Below, in pieces: positions 11,927 through 22,336 of a stretch of 64,000 nucleotides of DNA (its first letter is position 1; each line of letters opens with the position of its first letter). The notes beneath the pieces were generated by a model. That model was given only the letters and a program-made list of their open reading frames with translations, was not told the DNA's origin and made no database searches. Source of the stretch: Euclidia mi (lineage: Eukaryota > Arthropoda > Insecta > Lepidoptera > Erebidae); the NCBI GenBank assembly GCA_944739405.2, contig OX123182.2:14767326-14831325 (forward strand), written 5' to 3'. The position numbers and the translations under genes are program-made.

Positions 11927-12004
11927 CTAGTGTCAGTTTATTCAGAAGGTACTGACGCCTTATAACGACTGTCAAAGATCATCATGACAGCTGAGACCGA
12001 CAGC

Positions 12005-12150
12005 TTAACGAGCTCTCAGAGACACGGGGCAAGCGACAATTAACAATTCAATATGCACATAACTACGAAAAGTCATTGGTGCTCACCGTGGATTCGAACC
12101 CGATACCCTCTGCATGGCTATCTGTTGGTATCTCCACTAGGCTTTCGCTG
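12005..12150 (-). mobile_element. Head fragment of the third SINE family, minus strand
   Basis: On the minus strand it shows GCGAAAGCCTAGTGGAGATA, a B-box-like GGGTTCGAATCCACG and AATGACTTTTCGTAG. This matches the 5' half of the full copy at 53858-54178. The 3' half is absent. Confidence 0.6.
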
Positions 12151-12159
12151 CACTAAAAC

Positions 12160-12485
12160 ACAGTTTTTTTTATGTAAAGTTAGGCGGGAAACGAGCAGAC
12201 GGATCGCCTGATGGTAAGCAATTACCGCCACCCATGGACACTAGCAACACCACAGGAGTCACAAGTGCGTTGCCGCCCCTTGGGGTTGGGAAAAGGGATA
12301 GGAGGAGGAATGGAATGAGGGAGAAGGAATAGGGGATGGGCCTCCGGCACTCTCACTCACCGAACGAAACGCAACAGTTTGGATACTGTTACTTTACGTC
12401 GATTTTCTGTGAGAGGGTAGTACTTCTCCGGTCGAGCCGGCCCATTCGTGCTGAAATCAGCAAGGCTCTACTACCTGGAAAAAAT
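12160..12485 (+). repeat. Dispersed lepidopteran repeat ('GATGGTAAGCAATTACC' family)
   Basis: It opens with a T-run and contains GCAGACGGATCGCCTGATGG, TAAGCAATTACCGCCACCCA and CACAGGAGTCACAAGTGCGT, a purine-rich centre and 'CACTCTCACTCACCGAACG'. It ends near a short A-run. I recognise this motif series as a common lepidopteran retroposon. A 3' fragment (TACTCTTACTCACCAAACG) is at about 16010-16150. Confidence 0.6.
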
Positions 12486-13858
12486 ATATATAAGTAATGG
12501 TAAAAATAATGTTGCTTCACTTGCAATATGTTACCAAATTTCGTTATCTACTAGAAGTTAAGCACAATATTATAGTTGGAACAATTGAAATAGTCATAGC
12601 GCTCAAGATGAGGAACTAATTTATCACTATTTAGATTATTAAGAACTTCAAGCATAGTTATTTATTACTACGGTATGACGGTTAAGTGATCTCGAAATGT
12701 CTTCCATTCATTTATTTGTTCTATAGTATGTATTTTGTTCCCTTTTACGTATTTTTGCTTTTTCTTGTGTCTGTTGTATTGTGAAATAAAATGTATTAAC
12801 TGCTTGCTGCAAAATGGCACTGTTTTATATCTCGAGTACAGCACCATCTATCGGGGCCAGTATTTCAGCTTTGCAAAATCTGGTAACTGATGACTCCAAC
12901 AACTCACTACCTACCTTAAAGGTAAACGCTGCGCTGTTGATAATATCTATACATTATTATTTTCGGCCGAAAGCACTTTCAAAACAAGTTTATTAATATC
13001 GAGTGCGACAGTTTGTGAGGATGGATGTATGGCTGTTTGTTGTCGTTCTTATTGACACAAGAACTACTGAAAGAATTTTAATCACTTTTTTCTGTAATCT
13101 TTTATATCAGAATATGGTACATTTGTCCTGATAACCGATTTCCACGCTGAGGTTATGTTTTGCCCTCAGAATCTAGTATTTCAGCTGTTTGTAAACACCG
13201 TATAAAGATAGTATTTTACGAAGCTGGATATAATACAAGTAATTTACGTAATCGTATACTGCCCTGTTTGCTTTCCAGTACTTCCAACTTTTCTATTAGA
13301 ACTGTCATCCATAATAAAATAAATAAGCAAGACCGACATGGCTCAAGTTTAATAAGAGGAATTTAATCCAAGAAACATCAGAGCCGGTGTTAAAATATGT
13401 ACGGTAATCAAACTTTCCTTCCCACTGAACTTTCTTTCTCAGGGTCATGAACTTTGATGACAATTCTTTTGATGGTGACAGGAAATAAAATGTTCTGTAT
13501 ACGTCAAAGTTAGCTTGTGTTTGCGTGCATTTAAGAAATATGTACTTCAAGATATATTCTGGTAATAGATAAATGATTTTTTAGTAATAGAGCCATGCGA
13601 ATATAAAAAGGTTAGTTTCTGCTGACATCAATATTGCCAACCATTCTAGAAAGTCAACACTTTAAACTGTAGAATAATGGAGTACTTTTATGAGGCAAAG
13701 TGTTAAAAAACGCCAGTGCGAAATGATCTAGTAAAAAACCCAGAATAACCTCTAAGGCGAACATCAATTCGATCTTGCATCCAACAAGAATAACGGCAAT
13801 ATTATATAGTTAAAGTAGATAATATATGAGTTTGTAACTGAGGCTTCGTACAACTGAT
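12486..13858. other. Non-coding stretch, no gene seen
   Basis: No supported gene. Only small weak reading frames occur, with no recognisable content. Confidence 0.4.
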
Positions 13859-14224
13859 GCCATCTAACGGGATCCATTCTTTTCTCTTAATGTTCTTTGC
13901 CCTTATATACTTCGGCATAACGATTTTGCCACAATTTGTTTTGGCATAATAATACTTCGGCAAAATTTTCTTAGGCATACATTTTATGTTGGAATAATCA
14001 TCAAAGACTAATTTGTTTTGGCATAAATTTGATTCGCATAATGTTAGTAGGCCTAATGACTATTAGCATAACGTTAGTAGGCCTAATGACTATTAGCATA
14101 ATATTTCTATATTTATATATTTAACTTGTAAAAATGTTATATGCTGTTCAACAAAAGTTAGTGACAGAACGGAATTGCTGCAAAAGCGACTCCACGTAGT
14201 CTTGTTTGTCCTACCCCTAGAGTG

Positions 14225-14452
14225 TTATTTAAAATCGCGTAGGCGCCTAGGGGCGAGGCGGCCCGCAGGCTGAGGAGCAGGCGGCTGTGAGCGAGCCGCA
14301 GCGGCTGAGGCGTGGGGCCGCCGGAGGCCCGCAGCGCCGGAGCCGTGACAGAAACCCTGCCTGCTGAATGTTGCATGCTCGCTTGAATGCTGCATGCTGC
14401 ATACTTGCTTGCATGCTGCATGCTTGCTTGCATGCTTCATGCTTCCTACAGC
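14225..14452 (-). repeat. GC-rich block plus GCATGC-rich minisatellite
   Basis: A strongly GC-rich tract (GAGGCGGCCCGCAGGCTGAG and similar) is followed by repeated 'TGCATGCTTGCTTGCATGC'-type units. Three overlapping minus-strand frames are open across it. I attribute this to skewed composition rather than coding, because no conserved motif is seen in any frame. Confidence 0.5.
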
Positions 14453-14599
14453 GAAAAATATGCCAAAAATACATTGCCAAAGTTATTATATCCAATTTGT
14501 ATTGTAATCATTATGCGTAAATAAAATGCTTTAGGATATTATGCTTAAAAAAGTTATGCTTTAGAACTTTATGCTTAATAAATTTATGCTTTAGAATAT

Positions 14600-14930
14600 T
14601 ATCATCATCATCATCATCATATCAGCCAAACGACGTCCACTGCTGGACATAGGCCTCCCCCAAGGTTCTCCACACAGACCGGTCTTGAGCCGCCCGCATC
14701 CAACCGCCTCCCGCGATCTTGACGAGATCGTCGGTCCACCTTGCGGGGGGCCTACCTCTGCTGCGTCGTCCGGTACGTGGCCGCCACTCCAGAACCTTTC
14801 TGCCCCAACGGCCATCGGTTCTTCGAGCTATGTGCCCTGACCACTGCCACTTCAGCTTGGCTATCCGGAGAACTATGTCGGCTACTTTGGTTCTACTGCG
14901 GATCTCCTCATTTCTGATTCGATCTCATTA
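14600..14930 (-). pseudogene. 3' end of an RTE-type reverse transcriptase ORF
   Basis: The minus strand reads about 100 codons without a stop before TGA (TCA at 14622-14624 on plus). It includes 'KLKWQWSGHIARRTDGRW', 'RGRPPARWTDDLVKIAG' and 'WRTLGEAYVQQWTSFG'. These are the C-terminal 'GH+.R', 'GRP..RW.DD' and 'WR.LGEAYVQQW' motifs of lepidopteran RTE-clade retrotransposons. A (GAT)n tail follows (14601-14621 on plus). The reverse transcriptase core and endonuclease are missing, so this is a 5'-truncated insertion. A more decayed relative lies at 44976-45145. Confidence 0.75.
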
Positions 14931-15097
14931 TGCTTAATCATTATTATGGTTAGAGAAATTATGTACAAAGAAATTATGCGTAAGCTGTTATGCGTAATTA
15001 TATTATGCGAAAATAGAATTATACCAAACAAAATTATGCTAAGTTATATTAGGTCTTAAAATTTTATGCAAATGGATAGGAAACCCCATCTAACGTA

Positions 15098-15470
15098 CGA
15101 TGGCAAAGTCAACACGGTGACATCTAACGGACACAACGGAATTAAAGTCTTGAATCGCGCAAGCAGTGTTCTCACACGCAATCAGTGTATATACAAGTGC
15201 TCAAATACGCCCAATGGACTGTAGTCCACCAGGCAAGATCACCTAGCATGACAAGGTCGTAAACTGCTCAAATATGAACCTAGTACAGTTTTACTCCTTA
15301 TAAAAGGAAATGTGTCGTCGGTAGACAATTGAATAAAAAACTAAATAAGTACTGATAGTCTATTATATCTAGGCAATGTTCAACACGGCTACTTGATAAA
15401 TAGGGCACATTTTCAGTTGTCAACACCCACAGTACGCAGAGTGATGTATTGTTATTGTCTGTTGCCGTGC
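15098..15470. other. Non-coding stretch, no gene seen
   Basis: No supported feature. A third 'CATCTAACGG' occurs at about 15121, a reminder that this motif is common locally and weakens its value as a target duplication for the element at 13859. Confidence 0.4.
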
Positions 15471-15786
15471 GCTCTAAGGGCGGTTTCAGATTAGCGTATT
15501 TTTCTGTGCGTATACGGTCGTTTCAGCATACGCGCTTACACGCGCGCTATATTACGCGCTTCAAAAAACCAAACTCACGTATACGGGCGTGTTCGCTCGA
15601 AACGGTAGTGACATCTTGTCAGTGCCTACATGGATTCTGATGGCTCGTAGTTATACGAGCTTAGAAGCGCGTCAACGCTCGTACGAGTTGCGCGTGTGCC
15701 AAAAGGCGCGCCTATACGCGCCTACATGCGCTTCTAAAAACGAGCTTATACGCGCGTACAAAACTCTAATCTGAAACCGCTCTAAG
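15471..15786. mobile_element. 300-bp CpG-rich MITE with 8-bp target duplication
   Basis: GCTCTAAG occurs at 15471-15478 and again at 15779-15786. Inside these, the ends are inverted (GCGGTTTCAGATTAG on the left, CTAATCTGAAACCGC on the right). The interior is rich in CGCG and ACGCGC motifs. An 8-bp duplication is usual for hAT-superfamily transposons, so a non-autonomous hAT-like element is likely. Small open frames inside have no recognisable content. Confidence 0.7.
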
Positions 15787-16009
15787 TGCGTAGAAAAATG
15801 TATTTATAATATGAAAATTGGCTGTAGTTAATGTCGAATTTCTGGGAGAATCGTAGGCGCAAGGGACCCAGGTGATTTTGGGCTAGATTGGAAAAAAAAA
15901 TATTTTGGGCGACCTAGCATTATAATCCACCCTGTTATTGATATTGATAGTAACCAAGCCATCAACCTACCTGACAAATAAATGATTATCGTGACTGACC
16001 GTAGTCGCC

Positions 16010-16155
16010 CTCGAGAAGGAAAAGAGGGAGAAAGAAAATGGTGTTGAAAGAGGCGGATTGATTGATTCCCCGATACTCTTACTCACCAAACGAAACGAAG
16101 GCGCAAAAATAATGCTTCTTTACGTGGGTATTCTATGTTTTGCGTGGGTATTTTT
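16010..16155 (+). repeat. 3' fragment of the 'GATGGTAAGC' repeat family
   Basis: It contains GAGGGAGAAAG, 'TACTCTTACTCACCAAACG' and 'CTTCTTTACGTGGG', matching the distal half of 12160-12485. Confidence 0.5.
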
Positions 16156-16955
16156 AGTTTATTAACAAAGGAAAGCCTGAAGAAAATCTTGCGTCAAAGC
16201 TTTCAAAATATTAGTATGTGAAAATTGCCTGAATATTTTTAAGAATATACTCAGCATTTATAAATATATTTGAATAATTTATTATTAGACTTCGCCCTCG
16301 GCTACTTAGCCTCTTGAGGTGGAAATTTCCAAGAATCATTCAGCTTGTTGCGTTTAGCTGTGTGTTGTCCATCTGCCAGTCAGTAACGCAAGCATTTTAT
16401 ATATACAGATAGTTTAATAAAATAACTTCTTGGGGGAATTCGTACACGGTAATCTGATCCAAAATAAGGCATAGCTTTATAGAGCAATCAAATAAGTGAT
16501 AAACGAAGCGATCTGATAGAAATGTAACAACAAGCGGCCATCCAAGTCCTGACCTTTCAAAACGTTGCCTAACTTACGTACGGCAAGTTAAGGCTACCTC
16601 TTACTTGTTTTCGAAACATGTGGCCCAGATCCAATATTCAAACCCTAAGCTTATGGCTTTCACGAAATAAAAGATAGTCTATTCCAATTATGATTATTTA
16701 TTTGATTAATTTTTTGGCGGTAGGTGTAGAAAAGTTATCACACATAGAATTTTTTTTCGAAAATCTTTAATTATTTAAATAGTCAATTTTTAATATAAAT
16801 ATCCACTTTATTGAGTGCAATAGTGCATAACTAGAACGTACTTACGTTTGTGGCATAATATATCTGCTAATGTAAATACTACATTCAATCACATACACCA
16901 CCTGCCAGCTATTCACACCTTTTGAATATAACTGAAGAACTGCACTGGATAAATT

Positions 16956-17675
16956 ATGTCTCAACTGGCCGATATAAAAACTGCACAAATAAATCTGGAG
17001 GAATGCTTTTCCAAGAGGATGGCGGAACTTGAAGCTCAGCTGCACACCGGGGGCCCTGCCAAGGATACAGTAGCCAAAGTCGCAGAAGAGTTCCGGACCT
17101 TCAGGGAACTGGTTTTCTCCATGCTCAGTCTGCTCAGGAAGTAGATTAATGAGGTAACTGCCTTGGTTGATGATATGGAGACTAGGCACCGTCGAAAAGC
17201 CCTCATATTCCTGGGTGTTGCAGAGGTTGACGGAGAGGATTGCACAGCTGCTATCATTAATGTTATCCATAGAATGGACCTCAAAGATATCTCGGCATCG
17301 AATATCCGTACTTCTCACCGGATCGGAGTGCGCAACAAAGACCATCATAGGCCATTACTTGTGAGATTTACTTCCGTGGAATCCAGATCTGCTGTTTGGA
17401 AGAATAAAGCCAAGCTGAAGGGTTCAGCCGTCGCAGTTAAGGAGTTCCTTACAAAGACTCGACAATCCATCTTCTCCAAAGCCCGCCAACATTTTGGTAT
17501 GAGAGGATGCTGGACCCAGGATGGCGTAATTACAGTAAAAGCCGCAGATGGAAGCCGTCACAAGCTGACTACCATGGAGCAGCTCAACGTTCTCATGGAG
17601 AAATACCCCAGTGCTTCAACATCGAGCAAGAATGACGTCGGAAGTTCTGCAGCAATTTCTCGCCAACGTAAATAG
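16956..17675 (+). pseudogene. LINE ORF1 (nucleic-acid-binding protein) with one in-frame stop
   Basis: The frame opens at ATG 16956 and closes at TAA 17673, with a single TAG at 17142-17144; both halves are in the same frame. The first part (MSQLADIKTAQINLEECFSK) and the region through 'VAKVAEEFRTFRELVFSML' look like a heptad-rich coiled coil. The second part ('RRKALIFLGVAEVDGED', 'ASNIRTSHRIGVRN', 'RPLLVRFTSVESRSAVW') resembles the RRM-like and C-terminal domains of L1-type ORF1 proteins, which bind the element RNA and help target-primed reverse transcription. Total length is about 239 codons. The stop would cut off the RNA-binding half. A recent point mutation is the simplest explanation. 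Confidence 0.75.
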
Positions 17676-18125
17676 TATTTGACGAACATTATCGCTGTAA
17701 TTCGCTATAAAGTTTCGCCATTCACTTTTCTTCGGTAATAACGTAAACATTAACTTGTTCTTCATTACGTAACAGTTTTAGTTAATTTACCCACCACTTC
17801 ATCACTTTTTTTTATCTCACTTTTGTTTTTTGTAAAACTAAAACATTACAAACAAATAGCATATTGTCAAAATAGCCTATGAGAAATTGTCACCACTGTC
17901 ACTTTGACGTTTTGTTGCGTTTGGAAATTGCATCGATTTATTACGTTTTGTTTGTATTAGTGCGTTTTCTATATTGTGTGTCAGCTGACGGGTGGTGTAG
18001 GGATAGAATATTTGCACCAAATAAGTACGTATGTATTTTCTTTCTTAATTACTAATTTATTACTGTTTTAATTTATATTCATATATTATTTGTTTATTTA
18101 TATATATAGTATATTATAATATTTT

Positions 18126-21080
18126 ATGTATTCTGATGATGATTCTTTCTATTCTGCCGATAGTTCTGATAATGTAACGCTAGATGGGAGTTTTCATTCT
18201 CTTACTGATACATTAGGTGACATTGTGAGGAAAACTTTCAATCAAACTACTCGCAGCAATTTTAATGTATGTCATATTAATGCACAAAGCATACCTAGCC
18301 ATTATAGCGACTTGCTAGAGGCTTTCAATTACGCTAATGTGCATGCCGTCCTGGTTTCGGAGAGTTGGCTTAAACCGCATCTTCTTTCTACCACTTACCC
18401 TCTCCCCGGTTTTATCTTGATCCGTAATGATCGAGTCGACCGGAGGGGGGGAGGTGTTGCTATTTATCTCCGCAGTAACTTGCCCTTTAAAATTCTTTCT
18501 TCATCTTCTCCCACCTCAACGGCCACTGCGGAGTATCTTTTTATCGAAGTTTGCGTTAAAGGGTCCAAATTGGTCCTTGGTGTCGTCTACTGTCCTCCTT
18601 CTGTAAACTATTTCTCCAGTCTCGAAATGAGTCTGGAATCTTTAGGGTCGGAGTATTCACATCATATCATCATGGGTGATTTTAACACCGATCTCCTGTC
18701 CCCTTGTACCCAAAGATCTTCCAAACTCCTGGACATTGTTAAGTCAGCCAGTCTGCACATCTTACCTCTGCATCCTACCCATCACAACATGGTAGGTGAC
18801 GACACCTGGCTGGACTTGATCCTAACCTCTGATCCTACCCTAGCCTCTTCCTACGGTCAACACATAGCTCCTGCTTTCTCTCATCACGACCTCATTTTTC
18901 TCTCCTACATCCTAAAACCACCCAAATCCCCACCTAAAGTTGTGCAGAGGCGTTGTTTTGGTCGCATGGACGTAGAAAAACTGTGTCAAGACGCTGCCTT
19001 ACTTAACTGGGACAATGTGTTCCAGGCTACCACAGTAAACGACAAAGTCAAAGCCTTCAATGACAATCTCATTGGCCTATATGACGTACATGCTCCAATC
19101 AGGAAAATAAAGCTCAAACGTCCTCCAGCACCTTGGCTAACGAGAGGTGTCCGGATGGCGATGAGGCGCAGGGACCGAGCTTTTCGCAAGTACAGGAGAG
19201 ACCGATGTGAAGACACCTGGACGGATTATAAGGCTGCAAGGAACCGGTGTAACCAGATGATACGCAACGCTAAACGCCGACATATTCGTGAAAATATCTC
19301 CTGTTCATCCCCTGCTGATGTCTGGAAGTTCCTTGGAACTCTAGGCATTGGCGGGAAGCGTCGTTTCGATTTCCAGGGGACGCTTGGTTTGAATGATATA
19401 AATCAACCTTTCACCACAACTACTCTCCTTGATCATCAAACCAAGTGTCTCACTATCGATTACCTCGGTAATTTGACCCACCCTAACATCGAATCTTTCA
19501 GTTTTTCTCCTATAGCTCCGGACGAGATCAAAAGGATTATCCGCTCCATAAAGTCAAATGCGGTGGGCTGTGATCAGATCAGTCGCCGCATGATCATGAC
19601 TATCCTTGAACACCTTATCCCTGTGCTCACGCACATCATCAATTTTTCCCTTGACTCCAGCGTTTTCCCTGACTTATGGCGCAAAGCCTTTGTCTCACCT
19701 CTGCCCAAGATCCAGAATCCTTCCTTACCCAATCACTTCCGTCCAATTTCCGTTCTTCCTTTTCTGTCCAAAGTACTTGAGGCCAGTGTCCATAAGCAGT
19801 TATCTCGCCATATTCACATAAATAATCTCTTAAATCCCATGCAGTCTGGCTTTAGGCCTGGCCACAGTACTGTTTCCGCTCTCTTTAAAGTGACTGGCGA
19901 CATTAGGTCAGGCATGGAGGACACCAAAGTCACGGTGTTGGCTTTAGTTGATTTCTCTAATGCCTTTAATGTCGTCCGTCACGAAATCCTGCTAGCTATC
20001 CTTTCCCACCTTATGATCTCTTCCGAAGCTCTGGAATGGTTCTCGTCATATCTTCGTGGACGTCAGCAGTCGGTTCGCGTCGGCGAATCCTCGTCAAACT
20101 GGCGTGAGATCGGCTCTGGCGTTCCACAAGGCGGTATTCTTTCCCCACTTCTATTTTCAATTTTTATCAATCTCCTAACCCAGAATCTTCAATGCGCCTA
20201 TCATCTGTATGCCGATGACTTGCAGCTTTATGCTCAAGCAAGTATTGATAACATATCTTCTGCTGTAGTCCGTGTGAACAGGGATCTTGAATATTTGCAT
20301 AGTTGGTCTAAATCTTTCGGTCTGTCAGTAAATCCCAGTAAGTGTCAAGCAATAGTTGTGGGCAGTCAAAGAATTTTGAGTAGACTTGATATGACCGCAC
20401 TACCGCCGATCATGTTCAATGAATCAGTTATAGAATATTGTCCAGTAATTAGGGACCTGGGCCTACATGTAGACTCTACTCTAAATTGGCGTGCTCAGGT
20501 GACTCACGTCTGTCAAAAAGTCACCGGTACTCTGCGTGCTCTTTATCGCCTGAAAAACTTTCTACCAACCAGGACCAAGACAACGCTTGTGCATACCTTC
20601 ATTTTCCCCATAATCGACTATGGTGATGTGTGTTATTTCGACCTGAATGCAGACCTTCTCAATAAACTTGACCGTCTTCTCAATAACTGCATTCGATTCG
20701 TCTTTAATCTTCGCAAGTATGACCATGTGTCTACTTATCGCTCCCGTTTGAAATGGTTACCTATCCGTCAACGCCGTAGTATGCGTGCCCTCACAACACT
20801 ATACTCTATCCTCATGTATCCTAACCCACCTACCTATTTAACCCCTTATTTTAAGTATCTACATTCCAACCACGACAAAACGTTACGTTCTTCTAACAAT
20901 CTACTTCTTCTCTGTCCGACACATAACTCTGATTTCCTTCATTCTTCTTTTCCTGTGCAATCTATTCTTCTGTGGAATGCCCTCCCTCTGGAAATCAGGA
21001 TGGCTACTAGCAGACATACATTTAAATTGAAAGTGCGGCAACTACTGCAGAACGAGTTGGCAGGATCATCACAGAGTTGA
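18126..21080 (+). CDS. LINE ORF2: AP-like endonuclease and reverse transcriptase
   Basis: An intact frame of 984 residues starts at ATG 18126. The N-terminal endonuclease shows CHINAQSI, the SESWL glutamate, IIMGDFNTDLL and the SHHDLIFL histidine. The reverse transcriptase shows FRPISVLPFLSKVLE, motif A LALVDFSNAFN (Asp near residue 609), a GVPQGGILSPLLF turn and the catalytic YADD at residues 695-698 (20208-20219). The C-terminal part (IIDYGDVCYFDLNADLLNKL, KWLPIRQRR, LWNALPLEIR) is typical of CR1/L2-like and related LINEs. There is no RNase H domain. It would nick the target and copy the element RNA in the nucleus. No catalytic residue looks lost, so the protein may be active. Confidence 0.9.
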   Translation: MYSDDDSFYSADSSDNVTLDGSFHSLTDTLGDIVRKTFNQTTRSNFNVCHINAQSIPSHYSDLLEAFNYANVHAVLVSESWLKPHLLSTTYPLPGFILIRNDRVDRRGGGVAIYLRSNLPFKILSSSSPTSTATAEYLFIEVCVKGSKLVLGVVYCPPSVNYFSSLEMSLESLGSEYSHHIIMGDFNTDLLSPCTQRSSKLLDIVKSASLHILPLHPTHHNMVGDDTWLDLILTSDPTLASSYGQHIAPAFSHHDLIFLSYILKPPKSPPKVVQRRCFGRMDVEKLCQDAALLNWDNVFQATTVNDKVKAFNDNLIGLYDVHAPIRKIKLKRPPAPWLTRGVRMAMRRRDRAFRKYRRDRCEDTWTDYKAARNRCNQMIRNAKRRHIRENISCSSPADVWKFLGTLGIGGKRRFDFQGTLGLNDINQPFTTTTLLDHQTKCLTIDYLGNLTHPNIESFSFSPIAPDEIKRIIRSIKSNAVGCDQISRRMIMTILEHLIPVLTHIINFSLDSSVFPDLWRKAFVSPLPKIQNPSLPNHFRPISVLPFLSKVLEASVHKQLSRHIHINNLLNPMQSGFRPGHSTVSALFKVTGDIRSGMEDTKVTVLALVDFSNAFNVVRHEILLAILSHLMISSEALEWFSSYLRGRQQSVRVGESSSNWREIGSGVPQGGILSPLLFSIFINLLTQNLQCAYHLYADDLQLYAQASIDNISSAVVRVNRDLEYLHSWSKSFGLSVNPSKCQAIVVGSQRILSRLDMTALPPIMFNESVIEYCPVIRDLGLHVDSTLNWRAQVTHVCQKVTGTLRALYRLKNFLPTRTKTTLVHTFIFPIIDYGDVCYFDLNADLLNKLDRLLNNCIRFVFNLRKYDHVSTYRSRLKWLPIRQRRSMRALTTLYSILMYPNPPTYLTPYFKYLHSNHDKTLRSSNNLLLLCPTHNSDFLHSSFPVQSILLWNALPLEIRMATSRHTFKLKVRQLLQNELAGSSQS

Positions 21081-21111
21081 CATCTCTATTCAATTGTAGT
21101 TATTATTATTA

Positions 21112-21151
21112 TTTATATATATATATATATGTATATGATTATATTTATTTA

Positions 21152-21200
<49 letters not shown>
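21112..21200 (+). repeat. (TA)n microsatellite in the LINE 3' UTR
   Basis: TA repeats begin just after ORF2, with the longest uninterrupted run at about 21154-21198. A TG-rich stretch follows. The tract lies inside the element, 290 bases before its tail. Confidence 0.9.
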
Positions 21201-22158
21201 TGCGTGTGTGTATGTATATAGCGTATTCTTATTTATGAATATTATTTATATGTTTATATATTTTTAGCATAAATTATCTTTATGTATACCCATATATTAT
21301 CTTGATTAGTTTTACTTAATACGAAGAATTGTCCTTCTCTACTTATAGCAACTTCAATTTACACCTACTTTGTTCAATCTCTGCACCACCCAAAAGGTAG
21401 ACTGATAGAGAATGCCTTAGGCATTAAGTCCGCCTATACATATATCTCTACAGTGTATGTATGAAGTTTAATAAATAAATAAAAATAAAAATTATTTCAT
21501 TTAAATACAAACGTGGGTTAAGTAGTTAAAACATGGTGCTATTGCTTCCTGAATCAATAAATTAACGTCTGATTACACGGAGCTTTAATTTATATTGTTT
21601 ACTCACGCAAGGAGGCCATGAGCACAAATTTGTAACCTATCAGGATGCGACACATATTTACAAGGATTGTTTCATATGTACCACAACACGTGGAAAGGTC
21701 TGTCTGTATTATTAATAAAAATATTGAAAACGCACGCGCATTGGTAGCAAAATCATCAAATTGTGGATGTATTTTCCTTGGAAACCATAAGGGTGCACTA
21801 AGAAGGGATTTCTCAAAATTCCTAAGGGGTCGGGCAGAAACAGTTAAATTAAAATAAAATGTGCGAGCTCAGGTAGAGGGCATCCTCTAGTTTGTATCAA
21901 AATTGTAATCTTAATTCACATAGACTACATTTTGTCATCATTATCTAATGTGGTTGTGATATCAGCCACATCGCATATATGTCGCTTAAAAATCAGGGAC
22001 TGCTCGAACTAGCGGCTGGATACATTGCAATCACAACGTTGTGTCGATGCGACGAAACTACGTACACACCTGCGCCCTAACTGTCTGTAGTTTACACAAC
22101 AATATGGAAAACACTAGCAATACTACGATCGCTTGGCGCAGACCGACGACGACAATTT

Positions 22159-22320
22159 GACAACCGGTTGGCGCAGCGGGAGTGTAAGCTACTGATACGC
22201 CGAAGGTCGCGGGTTCGATTCCCGCTCAAGTCAAACATTTGTATGCGTGAACATGGATGTTTGTCTTGGACTGAGTGTTTCTATGTAGCATATGTATGTT
22301 TTTACAAAAAAAAAAGATCT
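22159..22320 (+). mobile_element. tRNA-headed SINE within copy A
   Basis: It starts near CAACCGGTTGGCGCAGCGGG (A-box region). The B box GGGTTCGATTCCC is at 22211-22223, followed by CTCAAGTCAAACATTTG, a short T/G-rich body and an A-run. Copy B holds the same SINE at 37522-37670, so it was present before the duplication. The distal end no longer base-pairs as an acceptor stem and the body is longer than a tRNA, so it is not a tRNA gene. Confidence 0.7.
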
Positions 22321-22336
22321 ATCTATCTATCTATAT

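Larger units (their letters stand above)
13859..15097. mobile_element. Unclassified element with many GCATAA motifs in mirror orientation
   Basis: The left part (13908-14105) carries about seven GGCATAA/GCATAA motifs. The right part (14510-15070) carries about eleven TTATGC motifs, the reverse complement. An exact ten-base CCATCTAACG occurs at both borders (about 13860 and 15088) and may be a target duplication. The centre holds a GC-rich block (14225-14370), a GCATGC-rich block (14379-14450) and an inserted RTE 3' end (14600-14930). A 30-base unit is duplicated in tandem at about 14036-14100. No transposase frame is seen. Multiple short subterminal motifs are usual for transposase-binding sites, but the class is unknown. 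Confidence 0.5.
16700..21490 (+). mobile_element. CR1-like non-LTR retrotransposon, near full length
   Basis: It is bounded by ATTATTT at 16693-16699 and 21491-21497. Copy B (about 36888) keeps the uninterrupted site. The element has a 5' UTR, an ORF1 with one stop codon, a 450-bp spacer, an intact ORF2 (endonuclease plus reverse transcriptase), a TA-microsatellite 3' UTR and a terminal (TAAA)n-like tail. Two ORFs, an AP-type endonuclease, no RNase H and a simple-repeat tail fit the CR1/L2 part of the Jockey superfamily. The clade needs a phylogeny to be exact. Confidence 0.85.

Noticed and set aside
14158..14495. Three overlapping minus-strand frames (Ala/Arg/Met/Gln-rich)
   Set aside because: They arise from a GC-rich and GCATGC-repeat tract, with no motif in any frame.
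22159..22232. tRNA gene
   Set aside because: A and B boxes are present, but the acceptor stem does not close properly and a SINE body follows. The same applies at 8307, 39337 and 53858-54178.
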